From Halicephalobus mephisto (Eukaryota; Nematoda; Chromadorea; Rhabditida; Panagrolaimidae): DNA of 64,000 nucleotides. The notes beneath the pieces were generated by a model. The model was not told the DNA's origin. It saw only the letters and a program-made list of their open reading frames with translations, and made no database searches. A program made the position numbers and the translations under genes. Where the stretch lies: NCBI GenBank assembly GCA_009193035.1, contig SWDT01000725.1, positions 42,222 to 106,221 of the forward strand. Direction: 5' to 3'. This document shows positions 23,782 to 34,800 of the stretch, piece after piece (the first letter of the stretch is position 1; each line of letters starts with the position of its first letter).

Positions 23782-26665
23782 TTAGAGGGTTTTATTTTTG
23801 CCGTTTTCAGGGAATTTCTGTTCCCATAGACGTTTCAAGTGTTTTCCTGAAATTTAAAAATAAAAAGTCAAAAATTCAAAATTTAAAAATTTAAAAATCG
23901 AAAAAATTTGAAATTTTAAATAAAAATTAATAAATTTTTGAATTTAAAAATAAAAATTCAAAATTTAAAAATCGAAAAAATTTTAAATTTTAAATAAAAA
24001 TTAATAAATTTTTGGATTTAAAAATAAAAATTGAAAAACTCAAAAATTTTAAAATTTTAAAATCGAAAAAATTTAAATTTAAAAATAAAAATTGAAAAAT
24101 AAGAAATTACCATGGACATCTCTCATTGTTCCGAAGCCAGTCATCCCGGATTGAGAAGCGAATCGATTTGATCCTGATTGTAGTCGAACCATTCCGTCAG
24201 ATTTAGGGTCATCTGAATTGGCGATCTGGGGATCAAGGACTTCCCATCTTGGTTGTCCGAACCCAGTCATACCCTGAGGAAGTAAAAATTATTTAATTTT
24301 ATGTTTAATTCTAAATAGCTGTGAAAAATTTTAAAAACAAACAACTTTTAGAACATTTTCTAGTTTCTCGTTCCCATGATTTCGGTTTTTTTAGACTGGT
24401 CTGGAATTTTCTAGAACATTGAGATCTTGTTGTATCCCTAACTTAAATATTATTGGACTGGTCTGGACTCTTGTAAAATATTCGTTAATCTTCTCGTATT
24501 TACATGTCCTGTGACTTAGGTCTTCTTAAACTGGTCCAGATTCCTCTAGATCAAATAATAATCTTCCCGCACCTGTTTGCCCCTGATTTAGAAGGTTTTA
24601 AACCAGACTAAGACCTTCCAAAACATCTTGTATTGCTACCGTATTAACATGTTCTTGACTTAAACCTTGCTAACTAGTCTGTCTTTCCAGGCCATGTGGT
24701 ACTTGTACTAGCATATCCTTAATTCAGGTCTTTCTGAATTAAATTGAATTGTTTTAAATCAGTCGATGTTTTTCTTACTCATGGACCCCTAATTCAGGTC
24801 TTGCTGGATTAAATTAAGTTGTTCCAAATCAGTCAATGTTCTTCTTACTCATGGACCCCTAATTCAGGTCTTGTTAGACTACACTGCACTCTTCCAAATC
24901 AGTCAATGTTCCTCCTACTCATGGACCTCTAATTCAGGTCTTGTTAGGTCAGGCTAAGACCTTCCAGATCATCTACTATTTCTTCTATTTCATTATGTAT
25001 ATCCTTAATGTAAAAAATCTAGTATATTAACGAAAACTTACTTTTTGAGAAGCGTACTTGTTAGTTCCAGATTGAAGTCGGATTTCGGATTGATCTGGAT
25101 GTTCAGGGTCGAAATCCAGATGATTAGGATCAATGACTTTTGTTCTTTCTCGACGAAGAGTTCCGAAGCCAGTCATTCCTTTCTGGGAGGCAAATTTGTT
25201 CGTTCCTGATTGGAGGGGGATCTCAGATTGATCTGGATGTTCAGGATCATAGGGAATGTTCTTGCTGGAGACCTTGGTGGTTTCCCGACGAGGAGTCCCG
25301 AAACTAGTCATGCCCTAAGGGTTCGAGCATAGTCATAATACTTTTAAAATAAAAACTTACTTTTTGAGATTCATGCTGATTCGTTCCAGATTGAAGTCTG
25401 ATGATTCCATCACTAGCACGAAGTTTGTCTTCAGGCAGAGGCTAAAAGTTAATTTTAAATCAATTAATGAAAATATAAATTTAAAAAATAAAAGTAGAAA
25501 ATTTATGAAAATAAAGCTTAAAGTTTTAACAAATTTAAATATAAAATTGAAGAAAAACGAAATCGATATATATCGACACAGTCGAAGATGGCAGTACAGT
25601 AAACTCCCGATAAGTGGAATACAGTAAACTCGCGATAAGTGCAATACAGTAAACTCCCGATAAGTGGAATACAGTAAACTCCCGATAAGTGGAATACAGT
25701 AAACTCCCGATAAGTGGAATACAGTAAACTCGCGATAAGTGGAATACAGTAAACTCTCGATAAGTGGAAGTTCGATAAGTGAAAAAGCGCGTCAAATGGA
25801 ATTCGAAAATGCCATTTGATTTTTAACGTTTTCTAAGTTGAACATTCGATAACTGAAAAATTTCCAAAATTTTTAAAATTCCCACGAAATCAAAAAAGTT
25901 TCAAAAACTTTTGTAAAATTCTTAAAATTTCAGAAATTTGAAAGATTACAGAAAATTCACAAAATTCTAGTTTAATAAGATTCCAAATTTCGATCCGAGA
26001 AATATTTTAATTTTTTTCGATTTTATATTGAAACTTACTGTAACTGGATGGAGTGCAGCCTCAGACATCAGTTCAGCTTTGGTTTTTTCTTTTTCGATTC
26101 TTTCGCGTTCCTCGATTTCGGCGATGGTCATTTTGACGTTTTTCAATTTTGTTCCATCGACGTCTTCAGAATTGACTTCAACTTTGGACTTTTTGGATCC
26201 ATCGAATTCGGTGACGAACTTGACACTTGGGGACTTTGATTTGTCCGTGATGCTTTTGATTCCATCGGTTGTCTTCAGAATCTCCACAGGTCGTTCTTCG
26301 AATTTTTCGGATTTCGAAATAATCTCGATATTTTGCCAGTCAACTCTAGTGCCAGGGATGTCATTGCCAGAGGCTCTAGAAGCGGATCTTCTGCTTTCCC
26401 AGTCATCCCCACTTCTCTCGCGTCTCGGATGGAAACCAGTAAAAGTGCTACTGGCACTGCTGCTACCGTAACCGTCATCACTAAGTGGAGTCGGGCTAAC
26501 TTTGCTAGTCGAGAAGCGACTAGCGTAATCCTCAAGACGGCTGTTGAACTTAGGAATTGCAGAGTAGTTGGAGTAGGGGAAGGGGGAGTAGTCGTTGGGG
26601 GTCGTGTTTACAGTAATATAAGAACGATTGTAAAAATGACGTTCCTCCAAGATCGAGGAAGGCAT
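23782..26665 (-). CDS. Calponin-like repeat protein, UNC-87 paralogue (CLIK-type), 402 aa
   Basis: Five exons on the minus strand: 26665-26039, 25441-25361, 25314-25042, 24273-24111, 23846-23782, all in phase. The first 209 residues are a disordered Ser/Arg-rich then charged region. Four calponin-like repeats follow, each of the form [20 protein letters not shown]. The end, [16 protein letters not shown], matches the UNC-87 end (GKHLKRIWELEYPEEAE), and the splice before it is in the same phase. Such repeats bind and stabilise actin filaments. It lies just downstream of unc-87 on the same strand, so a tandem duplication is likely. Its stop is 110 bp from the convergent Argonaute stop. A 5' leader exon may lie near 27950-27848 (donor ACGTAAGT). 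Confidence 0.88.
24720..24970 (-). repeat. 70-bp tandem repeats in intron of the calponin-repeat gene
   Basis: About 3.5 units of roughly 70 bp starting AATTCAGGTCTTGCTGGATT and containing CAAATCAGTCAATGTT and ACTCATGGACCCCT. No coding potential. Confidence 0.75.
25596..25772. repeat. 25-bp tandem array resembling a pogo/Tigger element end
   Basis: Seven units of 25 bp, ACAGTAAACTCCCGATAAGT plus GGAAT, with few substitutions. A CAGT start with CCCGATAAGTGG resembles the terminal motif of pogo/Tigger-type Tc1/mariner elements, so the array may be an amplified transposon end. It lies in an intron of the calponin-repeat gene. Confidence 0.8.
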
Positions 26666-28150
26666 GTTTGAGAAGAGTCTAAAATACAAAAAATTTGAAA
26701 CTTTTCAAAATTTAAAAACACATTAAAAAGAAAATCATTGAAAAAAACAAAAAAATAGATCATTTTCGACAAAAAAGTAGGCCAATAGGATTTTTAAAAA
26801 TTAAATAAATTAATAATTGAAATTCAAAAAAGTTATTTTAAAACAAAAATAATTTTTTCATATTAATTTTTAAAAGTATTTTTGAGTTTTAATTTAATCA
26901 GTTTTATTACTTAAATTTTAAAAATTTGTTATTAAAAATTAAATAAATTAATAATTGACATTCAAGAAAGTTATTTTAAAACAAAAATAATTTTTTCATA
27001 TTAATTTTTAAAAGTATCTTTAAATAATAATTTAACAAATTTCGGTCACTTGAATTTTAAAAAAATCGGATTTAATTAATAATTGAAATTCAAAGAAATC
27101 GTGTCAAAATCGATCAAATTACTGTTTAAAAATGGTTTTTTATTAGATACGATTTTTTTGTTTTATAATTAAACAAAGATTTCAGAACTTGTCTTTCGAT
27201 TTGATGAATTATTTAAAAATTAAAAGATCTCCGTAATCGATCCAATCTGAAATATTGGATCCAGGGACGAACCAGAGCGATCTGATCTCCGATGTTAACA
27301 CCGGTCTCCTTCGAGCCTTGGACGGCTCTAAAGCGTTCTTGACTGATTTTATTCTAAGATATAAAGCTTCTATAATCCCGGAAATGACGATAGTGATCAT
27401 AACTCGTACCGTTCAATCACTTAAATTTTAAAAAATCTATCGTTAAAAATCTGACTGTAATTGATTCTCAAGAAAATCGCATTGAGACAAAAAGCAAACA
27501 ATTTTTTATATCACCTTTTATAAAAAATTTTCTATCAAAAATTGATTAATTTCACCATATTTTAAACAAAAACTGATCTTCAAAAAATTCCACTTAAGAT
27601 TTCATAAAATTTAATTTTTTTTCAAAATTCTTAAATTTTAAAGTTTTATTTTTTTAAATCATTTTTAAAATATTATTTTTTTCAATTATTAAATTTTTTT
27701 AAATATTATTTTTTAAAATATTATTTTTTTAAATTATTAAATTTTATTTCTTTTAAATATTAAGTTTTTTTAAATATTATTTTTTTAAACATTAAGTTTT
27801 TTAAAATTTTATTTTTTAAAAGAATTTTTAGTCGAAAAAACTTACGTTTTGCGTGAGAACACCGGTACTCAGAAAGAACAATTATACTTTTGGAGTTCTG
27901 AATAGGGGCTATCAGTGGGAGGGGATAAAAAGAGGAAACTCGTAAAACAAAATGCACAAGCAAGTTTAACCAACACCGTTAATCCGTCTTTTTGGAGTTG
28001 GCGCAACTTTTGTGAACAAACAGCAGCAGTTCACCTTGAGCCGAAGGGCAAACTTTTGTTCAAGGTTAAGTACTCTCATGGAGACGAGAGCTAGGTTAGT
28101 AAACTTCCAAAACTAAGGCATCAGGACAATTGTTCACGTTCAGGACTGGT
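26666..28150 (-). promoter_or_regulatory. Upstream region of the calponin-repeat gene
   Basis: An acceptor-type TATTTTAG lies 11 bases before the ATG at 26665, and a donor-type ACGTAAGT at 27848-27841 could end a 5' leader exon. The DNA between them is an AT-rich intron with a less AT-rich island at 27230-27400. 27970-28140 is also less AT-rich and lacks a good reading frame; it is the most likely promoter. Confidence 0.4.
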
Positions 28151-29394
28151 CTCTGAATCATTGTATATTTTTGGAAAATTTTGAAAGTTCTCAAATATTG
28201 AAGTTAAAAAAAAGAGCTCTTGGGATATTTCGAAACTCAAAGAACAATACCTATAACAAAAGTGGAATATTTTGGAAAATTGTAAAACTTTGAAAAAGTT
28301 GACAGAAGTTTGTAAAATTTCCGAAAAGTTGATGGAAAATTTTTGAATTTTCTAGAAAAAGTACAAAGTTGTACAATCTTTGAGGAATTTGTGAAAATTT
28401 TGGAATTTTCTAAAATCCAATAAGTTCCAAAATCTTCAACAATTTCACAGAAGTTTGTGAAAATTTTCCAGAATCCGATAAAAGATTCCAAAATTTCTCA
28501 AAAATTCACAAGTTTCCAGAATTTTTCAGACATTTATAAACATTGTCAAAATTATCTTGGACCTTCAAAAAATTATTGAATTTTTTGAAATCCTTTGAAA
28601 TTTTACAGAAACTTCTCAAATTCCTAAAATTTACAGAATCTAATAATTTTGAAAACTCCAACAACATTCTGGAATCTTCTAGAATTTTTCAGAATTCTCC
28701 AGAATCCTGTGGACGCTTCCAGAATCCAAAACAAACTTCTCGAGTCATCTAAACCAGAATTCTAAATTTCCAAAAATGTGCATCAATAAAATTCAACAAA
28801 GTATTTTTTATTTTTTTTAATAGCATGATTTAAAACAAAAATCATCATGACTAAATCCGAGAGAACACAGATTACCGAAAGTGAATCTATTCACTGAGGG
28901 TTGTTCTCGTAAAAAATCAAAAAATAGAATTATTCGAAAATTCTTTTTTGTCGATTTTTCGGAGATAAAGAAAATTAAAAAACGAGGTCAAGCGAGGTTA
29001 ATCAAGAAAAATGTTAATAAAAATTTGAAATTTTATTAACTAGATTTGTCTGAAAAAAAATATTTCCAAAAAATCGATTACAAAATTACGTAAAATTAAA
29101 AAATAATAATTACAAAAAATTAAATTTTTAATTCACTTTGGATTTTTAAAATTTTTGAATTTCGCTTTGGGACCATTTCGAAAAAGTTCATAATTTTCAT
29201 AGTATATGAATGATTATGACATCATGTAAAATTAAGAAATAATAATCACAAAAAATTATAATTTTAAATTATTTTAATTTTTAAAAACTTTAAAATTTCG
29301 CTTTGGGACCATTTCGTGAAAAACAATTCCGATTTCTAGAATTGTAATATTCCAGTTTTTGTTTTAAAAATTAAAACTTTTCCGTAATCAAGCA

Positions 29395-29610
29395 TGTGGT
29401 TTGTAAACCACCAGAAGGGATTGCGCCAAGTAGCTAGCGTAGATGTTTAGCATCTTGTCCTAGTGCCTAGGGGCTGTTACCTGCACAACCAGGCCGGGGA
29501 CTGCACCATAGTGGTGAACCTTCCCCCCTTTATGAGGTACCCATTGCCTACCGTATTTAGTAACGCCTAAGTTGGGCAAGCACGGGATACCCACGATTTG
29601 AAACCGCAGT
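29395..29610. other. GC-rich noncoding island, possible retroelement or structured RNA
   Basis: About 215 bp of balanced composition inside AT-rich DNA, with several self-complementary blocks (TGTGGTTTGTAAACCACC; CCTAGTGCCTAGG). No frame is open across it. It could be the edge of a non-LTR element or a structured RNA gene. Confidence 0.3.
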
Positions 29611-30245
29611 TTTTGTTTTAAAAAACAAAAAATTTAGTAAACGAAGAACAGTGATTTTTTCGAGGAATTAGGTAGACTACTGATTGGTTTCGTTAGCGGT
29701 AGTGCTTGCCTGAGGGTATTTGTAGCGTTCTAGAGACCGATAATCCTTTGCCAGAGGAATTAGCGTTTGAGAAAGTGATCAGCAGTCTGCAGAATTCGTT
29801 ACTGTAATTACTGTTTATCAACAAGCAGTAATAAATGACAAATGTCAATATATTTTTACACCGCAAAAATTGTAAATTTTCTCCTCAGGATCATTTGGTT
29901 ATTGTTGGATTGTGCACAATCTATTTGAGTACAAACCGTACAGCGTTGGTCTCGAAGGGAAATACCCTGAGGACCGACGAAAAGTGTACGATTGCAGATC
30001 GACGGCAATTTGAAGGGTTTGTGACTATTTCGTAAGAGTTTTCTTTATATCTCATGCCTCCAGCCCTATATAGTTATTTTACATATTTTTCATCTACGTG
30101 CAGATCAGAAATCCCTAATCGCGATCCAACAGTTATGAAGTGGAATCGAACCCGAACTCTTACCGCGAAAGTCCTGCTAATTTTAGAATTAGGTTTTTTG
30201 TAGCGTTGTTGATACAAGAGATATCTGATCGGACCGACGATAACG

Positions 30246-30346
30246 CCATCGATTGCTATCAGTTAGAATCAAACAATGTGAAACCGTAATCAGGAACTCT
30301 TACGTGTTCATTCCATTCAGTTAAACTGGATTGCAGGAAATCTGTG
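30246..30346. mobile_element. MITE family A, single right arm
   Basis: Matches the right inverted repeat of the full MITE A copies from GCCATCGATTGCTATCAG to its end. The left arm and core are missing, so this is a deleted copy. Confidence 0.75.
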
Positions 30347-31157
30347 AATATAAATCCTGTATGATTACGCTAAGGCCACCTAATCAGGGAGCATTTCTTC
30401 TAATCCTAACGGAAGCAAATCGAGGATTCAATTTCTTTCGAACAATGTCATTAAATAAAGAGTTGTAAGAAGTTGTGTCTACTTTGCTGCCAGAGGGAGT
30501 TCATAGAACATCAGGTTTAATTTCTTATTTTGTCGATTAAATTTTATATTTTTTGTTTATTTTTGTACTTTTAGGATTAATACATGTTGAAAAAAGTGCT
30601 TATATGAAAGAAAACAAAGTAATTAAATTTTGTTTTTGTCAGATGGTGGAGAGGCTTCTGGTCCACGTAGAAACGAGAAATAAGTACAAACTGATTTATT
30701 GCGTCCGAAGACATGAGATACAGTATAACTCAAGCAATAATTCCACAAGTCTTAATTTCCTACCACCACACAATCGTAATTCTCTCGTTAGTCCTCAGGA
30801 TATTTCTTTTCGGGATCCACATTGTGCGGACTTTCGCTCAAATGCATAGCTGGACGGTCTAACAGTATGAAGTTTGAAAAAACAAAAATTTTTCAACAAA
30901 TCCAAAACAAAAAAAATTTTTTCGAAATAATTGAATTTTTTGAAAAACTATGTTATTTAAATGTTTCAAATTTGAATTTTTACATTGAAGAACTTCTTCG
31001 TTGACCGTATTTGATCTTTGGGTGAACGATAAATGAACAAGTTTTCGGTAATCAGAATTGAAATTACTGTAACCATTATTTCTCAAAAATAGAAAAATTA
31101 AAAGTTGTTAGAACCTCTAAAATTTTAAATTTAATTATATTTAAGATGAAGTACATA

Positions 31158-31373
31158 GGTCGGCCCCAAAGAAAACGTGGTCGACCCAACTTAAACAAGA
31201 TCTCACCGTAAGAGGATTGAACAAAGAGGAAGCCATGATGGCTGCCCAAAACAAGCGAATCTGGAAGGAGGTAATAGAGAAACCCGGGAATCAAGCAGCA
31301 CTCACAGCGAAGTATTGGCTCCGCGTCCATGCAACAGCTAGAGCAATTTGTATTGTATTGTATTGTATATTTA
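31158..31373 (+). mobile_element. 3' end of a non-LTR retrotransposon, fragment 1
   Basis: The open frame encodes RSAPKKTWSTQLKQDLTVRG followed by LNKEEAMMAAQNKRIWKEVI and ends AKYWL. This resembles the C-terminal tail of RTE/CR1-type reverse transcriptase proteins (G-x-P-K-x-T-W motif, then a basic-helix W-K). It ends in a TTGTA microsatellite tail (four units from about 31350), the usual 3' end of such elements, so it is a 5'-truncated copy. Confidence 0.7.
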
Positions 31374-31440
31374 AGAAAGTCCGGATAAAGGAGGAGGGTT
31401 GATTCCCTGCCGAGGAATCGTAAAACGAGGCAGAAACTGC

Positions 31441-31597
31441 TATGAATCTAAACACAGGTACGATTGCTGCTCAAAGAAAGCGAACTTGGAAGGAGATAAT
31501 AGAGAAACCCGGGAATCAAGCAGCACTCACAGCGAAGTATTGGCTCCACGTCCATGCAACAGCTAGAGCAATTTGTATTGTATTGTATATTTAAGAT
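31441..31597 (+). mobile_element. 3' end of the same retrotransposon, fragment 2
   Basis: Repeats the last ~125 bp of fragment 1 (GAGAAACCCGGGAATCAAGC and following) with a few changes and a TTGTATTGTATTGTATA tail. The tandem arrangement could come from a second insertion into the first tail or from a local duplication. Confidence 0.7.
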
Positions 31598-31858
31598 GAC
31601 CCTTGTTGACCCCACTTGACTTTTTTAATTTTTCCCTAAAGAATAAACCGAACAATTGCACACAAAAGCGTTTATTATTAACTTTTCCATGATACAAATA
31701 AAACCAGAACCGCCTTCAGCATCTAGAAATGGACTGAGAAGACAAAACTGTCAAATACTCTTCTGACACCAAAAATGCGCAAAGGGATTGGGGATAAACG
31801 ATGCCGGGATTCACATTTATTGAAAAAGTTTTTAATTTGTGATTTGATGGAAATTGGT

Positions 31859-34800
31859 TTAGAGACGGTCGAGAGAAACCTCGGCTTCTTCTGGGTACTC
31901 CAATTCCCAGATACGCTTGAGATGTTTGCCTGAAAAATAAAATTAAAAAATGCAAAACAAAATTAATAATTTCGGAACTATTAATGATAACTTGTCCGAT
32001 AATACAGTAATATAAAACCACTGCAGAGTCAGAATCGGTTTAGCAGGGTCCAGAATTCGAAATATAAATGACTTTCTTAAATTTTCGGATTCAGAAATCA
32101 CGTCGTCAGAACATTATCAAAAACCATAATAATCTAAAAATTATTCATCATACTGTAGTTGGACTCAAGAATCAAAAAGCTAATGATCACCCCTAGGTAC
32201 AGTATGGTTTATATTTCCGGAACTATTGCTTATAAGTTGCTCCCTAATACAGTAATCCAGAGTACTGTATTTGCTGAAATCTTTTTTATGACCTCTACGA
32301 TCCGAACTATCAACGATTTCTTTGAAATTTTTGTTTTGGAAGTTGTGACGACTGGATCCCGTGACAACCGATAATCCTGAATTATGCAGTTACTGTAGGT
32401 AAACAAGGAATTACCTCTGACATCTCTGGGTGCACCGAAGGAGGTGTAGCCCTTCTGGGAGTCTCCCTTGTTCCAGCCGGCCTGGGACGGGATGATGGCT
32501 TCGGACTTCTTCATGTCTTCATAGGGGAGCTCTCCGGCTTCAGCGATGTAAGTGGTGTTACGGATGGTGCCGAAACCGATCATACCGGCCTGGGAGGCAA
32601 ACCTGTTGGTGCCGGATTGGAGACGGACCATTCCCTGGGATTTACGGTTCTGCCAGGAGATGGATGGATCCAGAACTTCCCAACGAGGCTGACCGAAACC
32701 AGTCATGCCCTTCTGAGAAGCATACTTGTTCGAACCCATCTGGTATGGAATAGAAGTAGCATCAATGGAAGTCTCAGGGTTATATTCAGGATGAGCAGAG
32801 TCGACGATCTTGCTAGTTTCACGACGGTTAGTACCGAAGCCAGTCATTCCTTTCTGGGAGGCGAACTTGTTCGTACCAGATTGGAGGGGGATCTCAGATT
32901 GATCAGGACGTTCATGGTCGTATTCAGGGTGCTTGGAGTCAATCATCTTGGTAGTCTCACGACGAGCAGTACCGAAGCCAGTCATACCCTGCAAGACGAA
33001 AAATTATAAATTCATATATGAAAAAGTTAAATTAGCGCTTGAATATGAAAAAAATAGATTATATGAATCTTATCCAAAAAATTCAGGTTCATAAATCTAA
33101 TAGTACAAATTTGAGTACATAGATTCGTTATATTAGATCTAAAAGGTTAAATCCAAACACTTGAATGTGAACGAAAAAAATTTAGAAATATAAATTTGAG
33201 CATTAAAATTTAAATATATGAATCTCAACACTAGAATATGAAAGCTAAAGTTTAAATATAATTATATGAATACATAACTCTGGAAACAAAAATTTAAATA
33301 TAATTATATGAATACATAACTCTGAACACTATAATTTAAGTATATAAATCTGAATACATAACTCTGAATACCAGAACCTAAGTATGCAAACCTAAAAATA
33401 CAAATTTGAGCACTCAAATCTAAACGCAGGAATTTAACTACATGGATTTCAATGTTTGAACCTAAGCGTCTGATGTACGAATTATTAGTTTATAACAACT
33501 AGTTGTAAATACATCCTTGATTAGAAGAATAAAAAAATATTACAATTTCTTATGAAATATTTTAACGTTGCGGAAAATTTTTCATGATGTTTAAAATAGT
33601 TTTAAATGAATTTAATTTCATTGTAATATTTTTTGGTTCTTCTAATCCTATGTCAATCCCCCCTGAAACTCTTTTTGCTTACCTTTTGGGAGTCGTACTT
33701 GTTGGTACCAGCTTGAAGACGGACGATGCCGTCGGAAGCGCGGATTTTCTCTTCTGGGACCTCGGCCAAGTTCTCGGACTTGATCTTGGTGGAGGTGTTA
33801 CGGATCGTACCGAAACCGGTCATACCTTTTTGGGAATCGTACTTGTTGGTACCGGATTGGAGACGGACTTCGCCATGGCTTCGCAATGAGATTTCTTCGG
33901 GGATCTCCTGGAGACATTCGGATTTGACCTTGAGTTGGGTGTTACGAGGAGTACCGAAGTTCGTCATTAACTTTTGGGAGTCACCTTTGTTCCAACCAGC
34001 CTGGGAGGGGATGATACCATCAGTTTGACGGAGTTGAGCGAGGGTCCAGCGACCAACTCGCTTGGGCTGGGCAGATTGCCCTGAGACGGTGGTCTCCATG
34101 GTGGCATTGGGCTGGTCTTCCTCAACGACTGAAAACAGATTCATTAAATATAAATCCACAATAATACGCATCGGAAAGTTGGTCAAATGGGGATAAAAGC
34201 CAGAGAAAGACAGGAACAAAGATCCGATATATGAAAACCAAGTAAATCGTAATAAAAATTAATTTTTCATATATCAAATCTCCGTATCCTGTGGATATTC
34301 TTCTTAGATAGCATAGAGAGATCAATATACAAAGATATAAGTTAGATTTAGAGAGAATATAAAGACTTGGTATATGAAAACAGAGTTATTAATATATTAT
34401 AAAAAGTTTATATTTAATTTCCATATATCGAATCTCCGTATCTTCTCCATATAATTCCAGAAATTTGTGTTTACAGAGGAAATAGATAGAAATTCAGAAG
34501 TAAAAATAGTTATGAATTTAAAATTTCGTCTACCGTAACTAGCGCCAAAGGGACCTAATGCTTGGGTATCTTCAGGATTATAGAAATCCTTCAGTTTCTG
34601 CGGGGTTCTTCCGGGGCTCTTGGCCCCTTCCCCGGCATTCTGAACAGTGGAACTGGCAGTGAACTTAGGGGAGACACTGGAGGGGGCGAAGTTGATGACG
34701 GCTCCTTGGATGAGTTCTGGGTAGTCTCCGTACTTGGCCACTATCCTCGGTTTAGCTCCAACGAACGTGGAATAATCGAGTTTTGGTGTAACTGACTTGG

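Larger units (their letters stand above)
28151..31858. other. Intergenic region with transposon debris
   Basis: No host gene found between the calponin-repeat gene and the 3' end of unc-87. 28170-28760 is AT-rich with a repeated AGAATCTTCTAGAAT-like theme. 29395-29610 is a conspicuous GC-richer island. 29640-30550 is of mixed composition with no good frame. 30246-30346 is a single MITE A arm. 31158-31597 holds two retrotransposon ends. The 98-codon frame at 30553-30849 has no recognisable domain. Confidence 0.5.

Noticed and set aside
25535..25795. 86-codon frame with repeated [10 protein letters not shown]
   Set aside because: Produced by translating the 25-bp tandem array; no start context or splice partners.
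26028..26671. Plus-strand frames of 147 and 112 codons
   Set aside because: Antisense to the first coding exon of the calponin-repeat gene, which joins in frame to typical repeats.
30121..30180. Possible tRNA on minus strand: contains the B-box GGTTCGATTCC
   Set aside because: The T-stem does not pair well and no acceptor stem or anticodon arm can be drawn; at best a SINE-like remnant.
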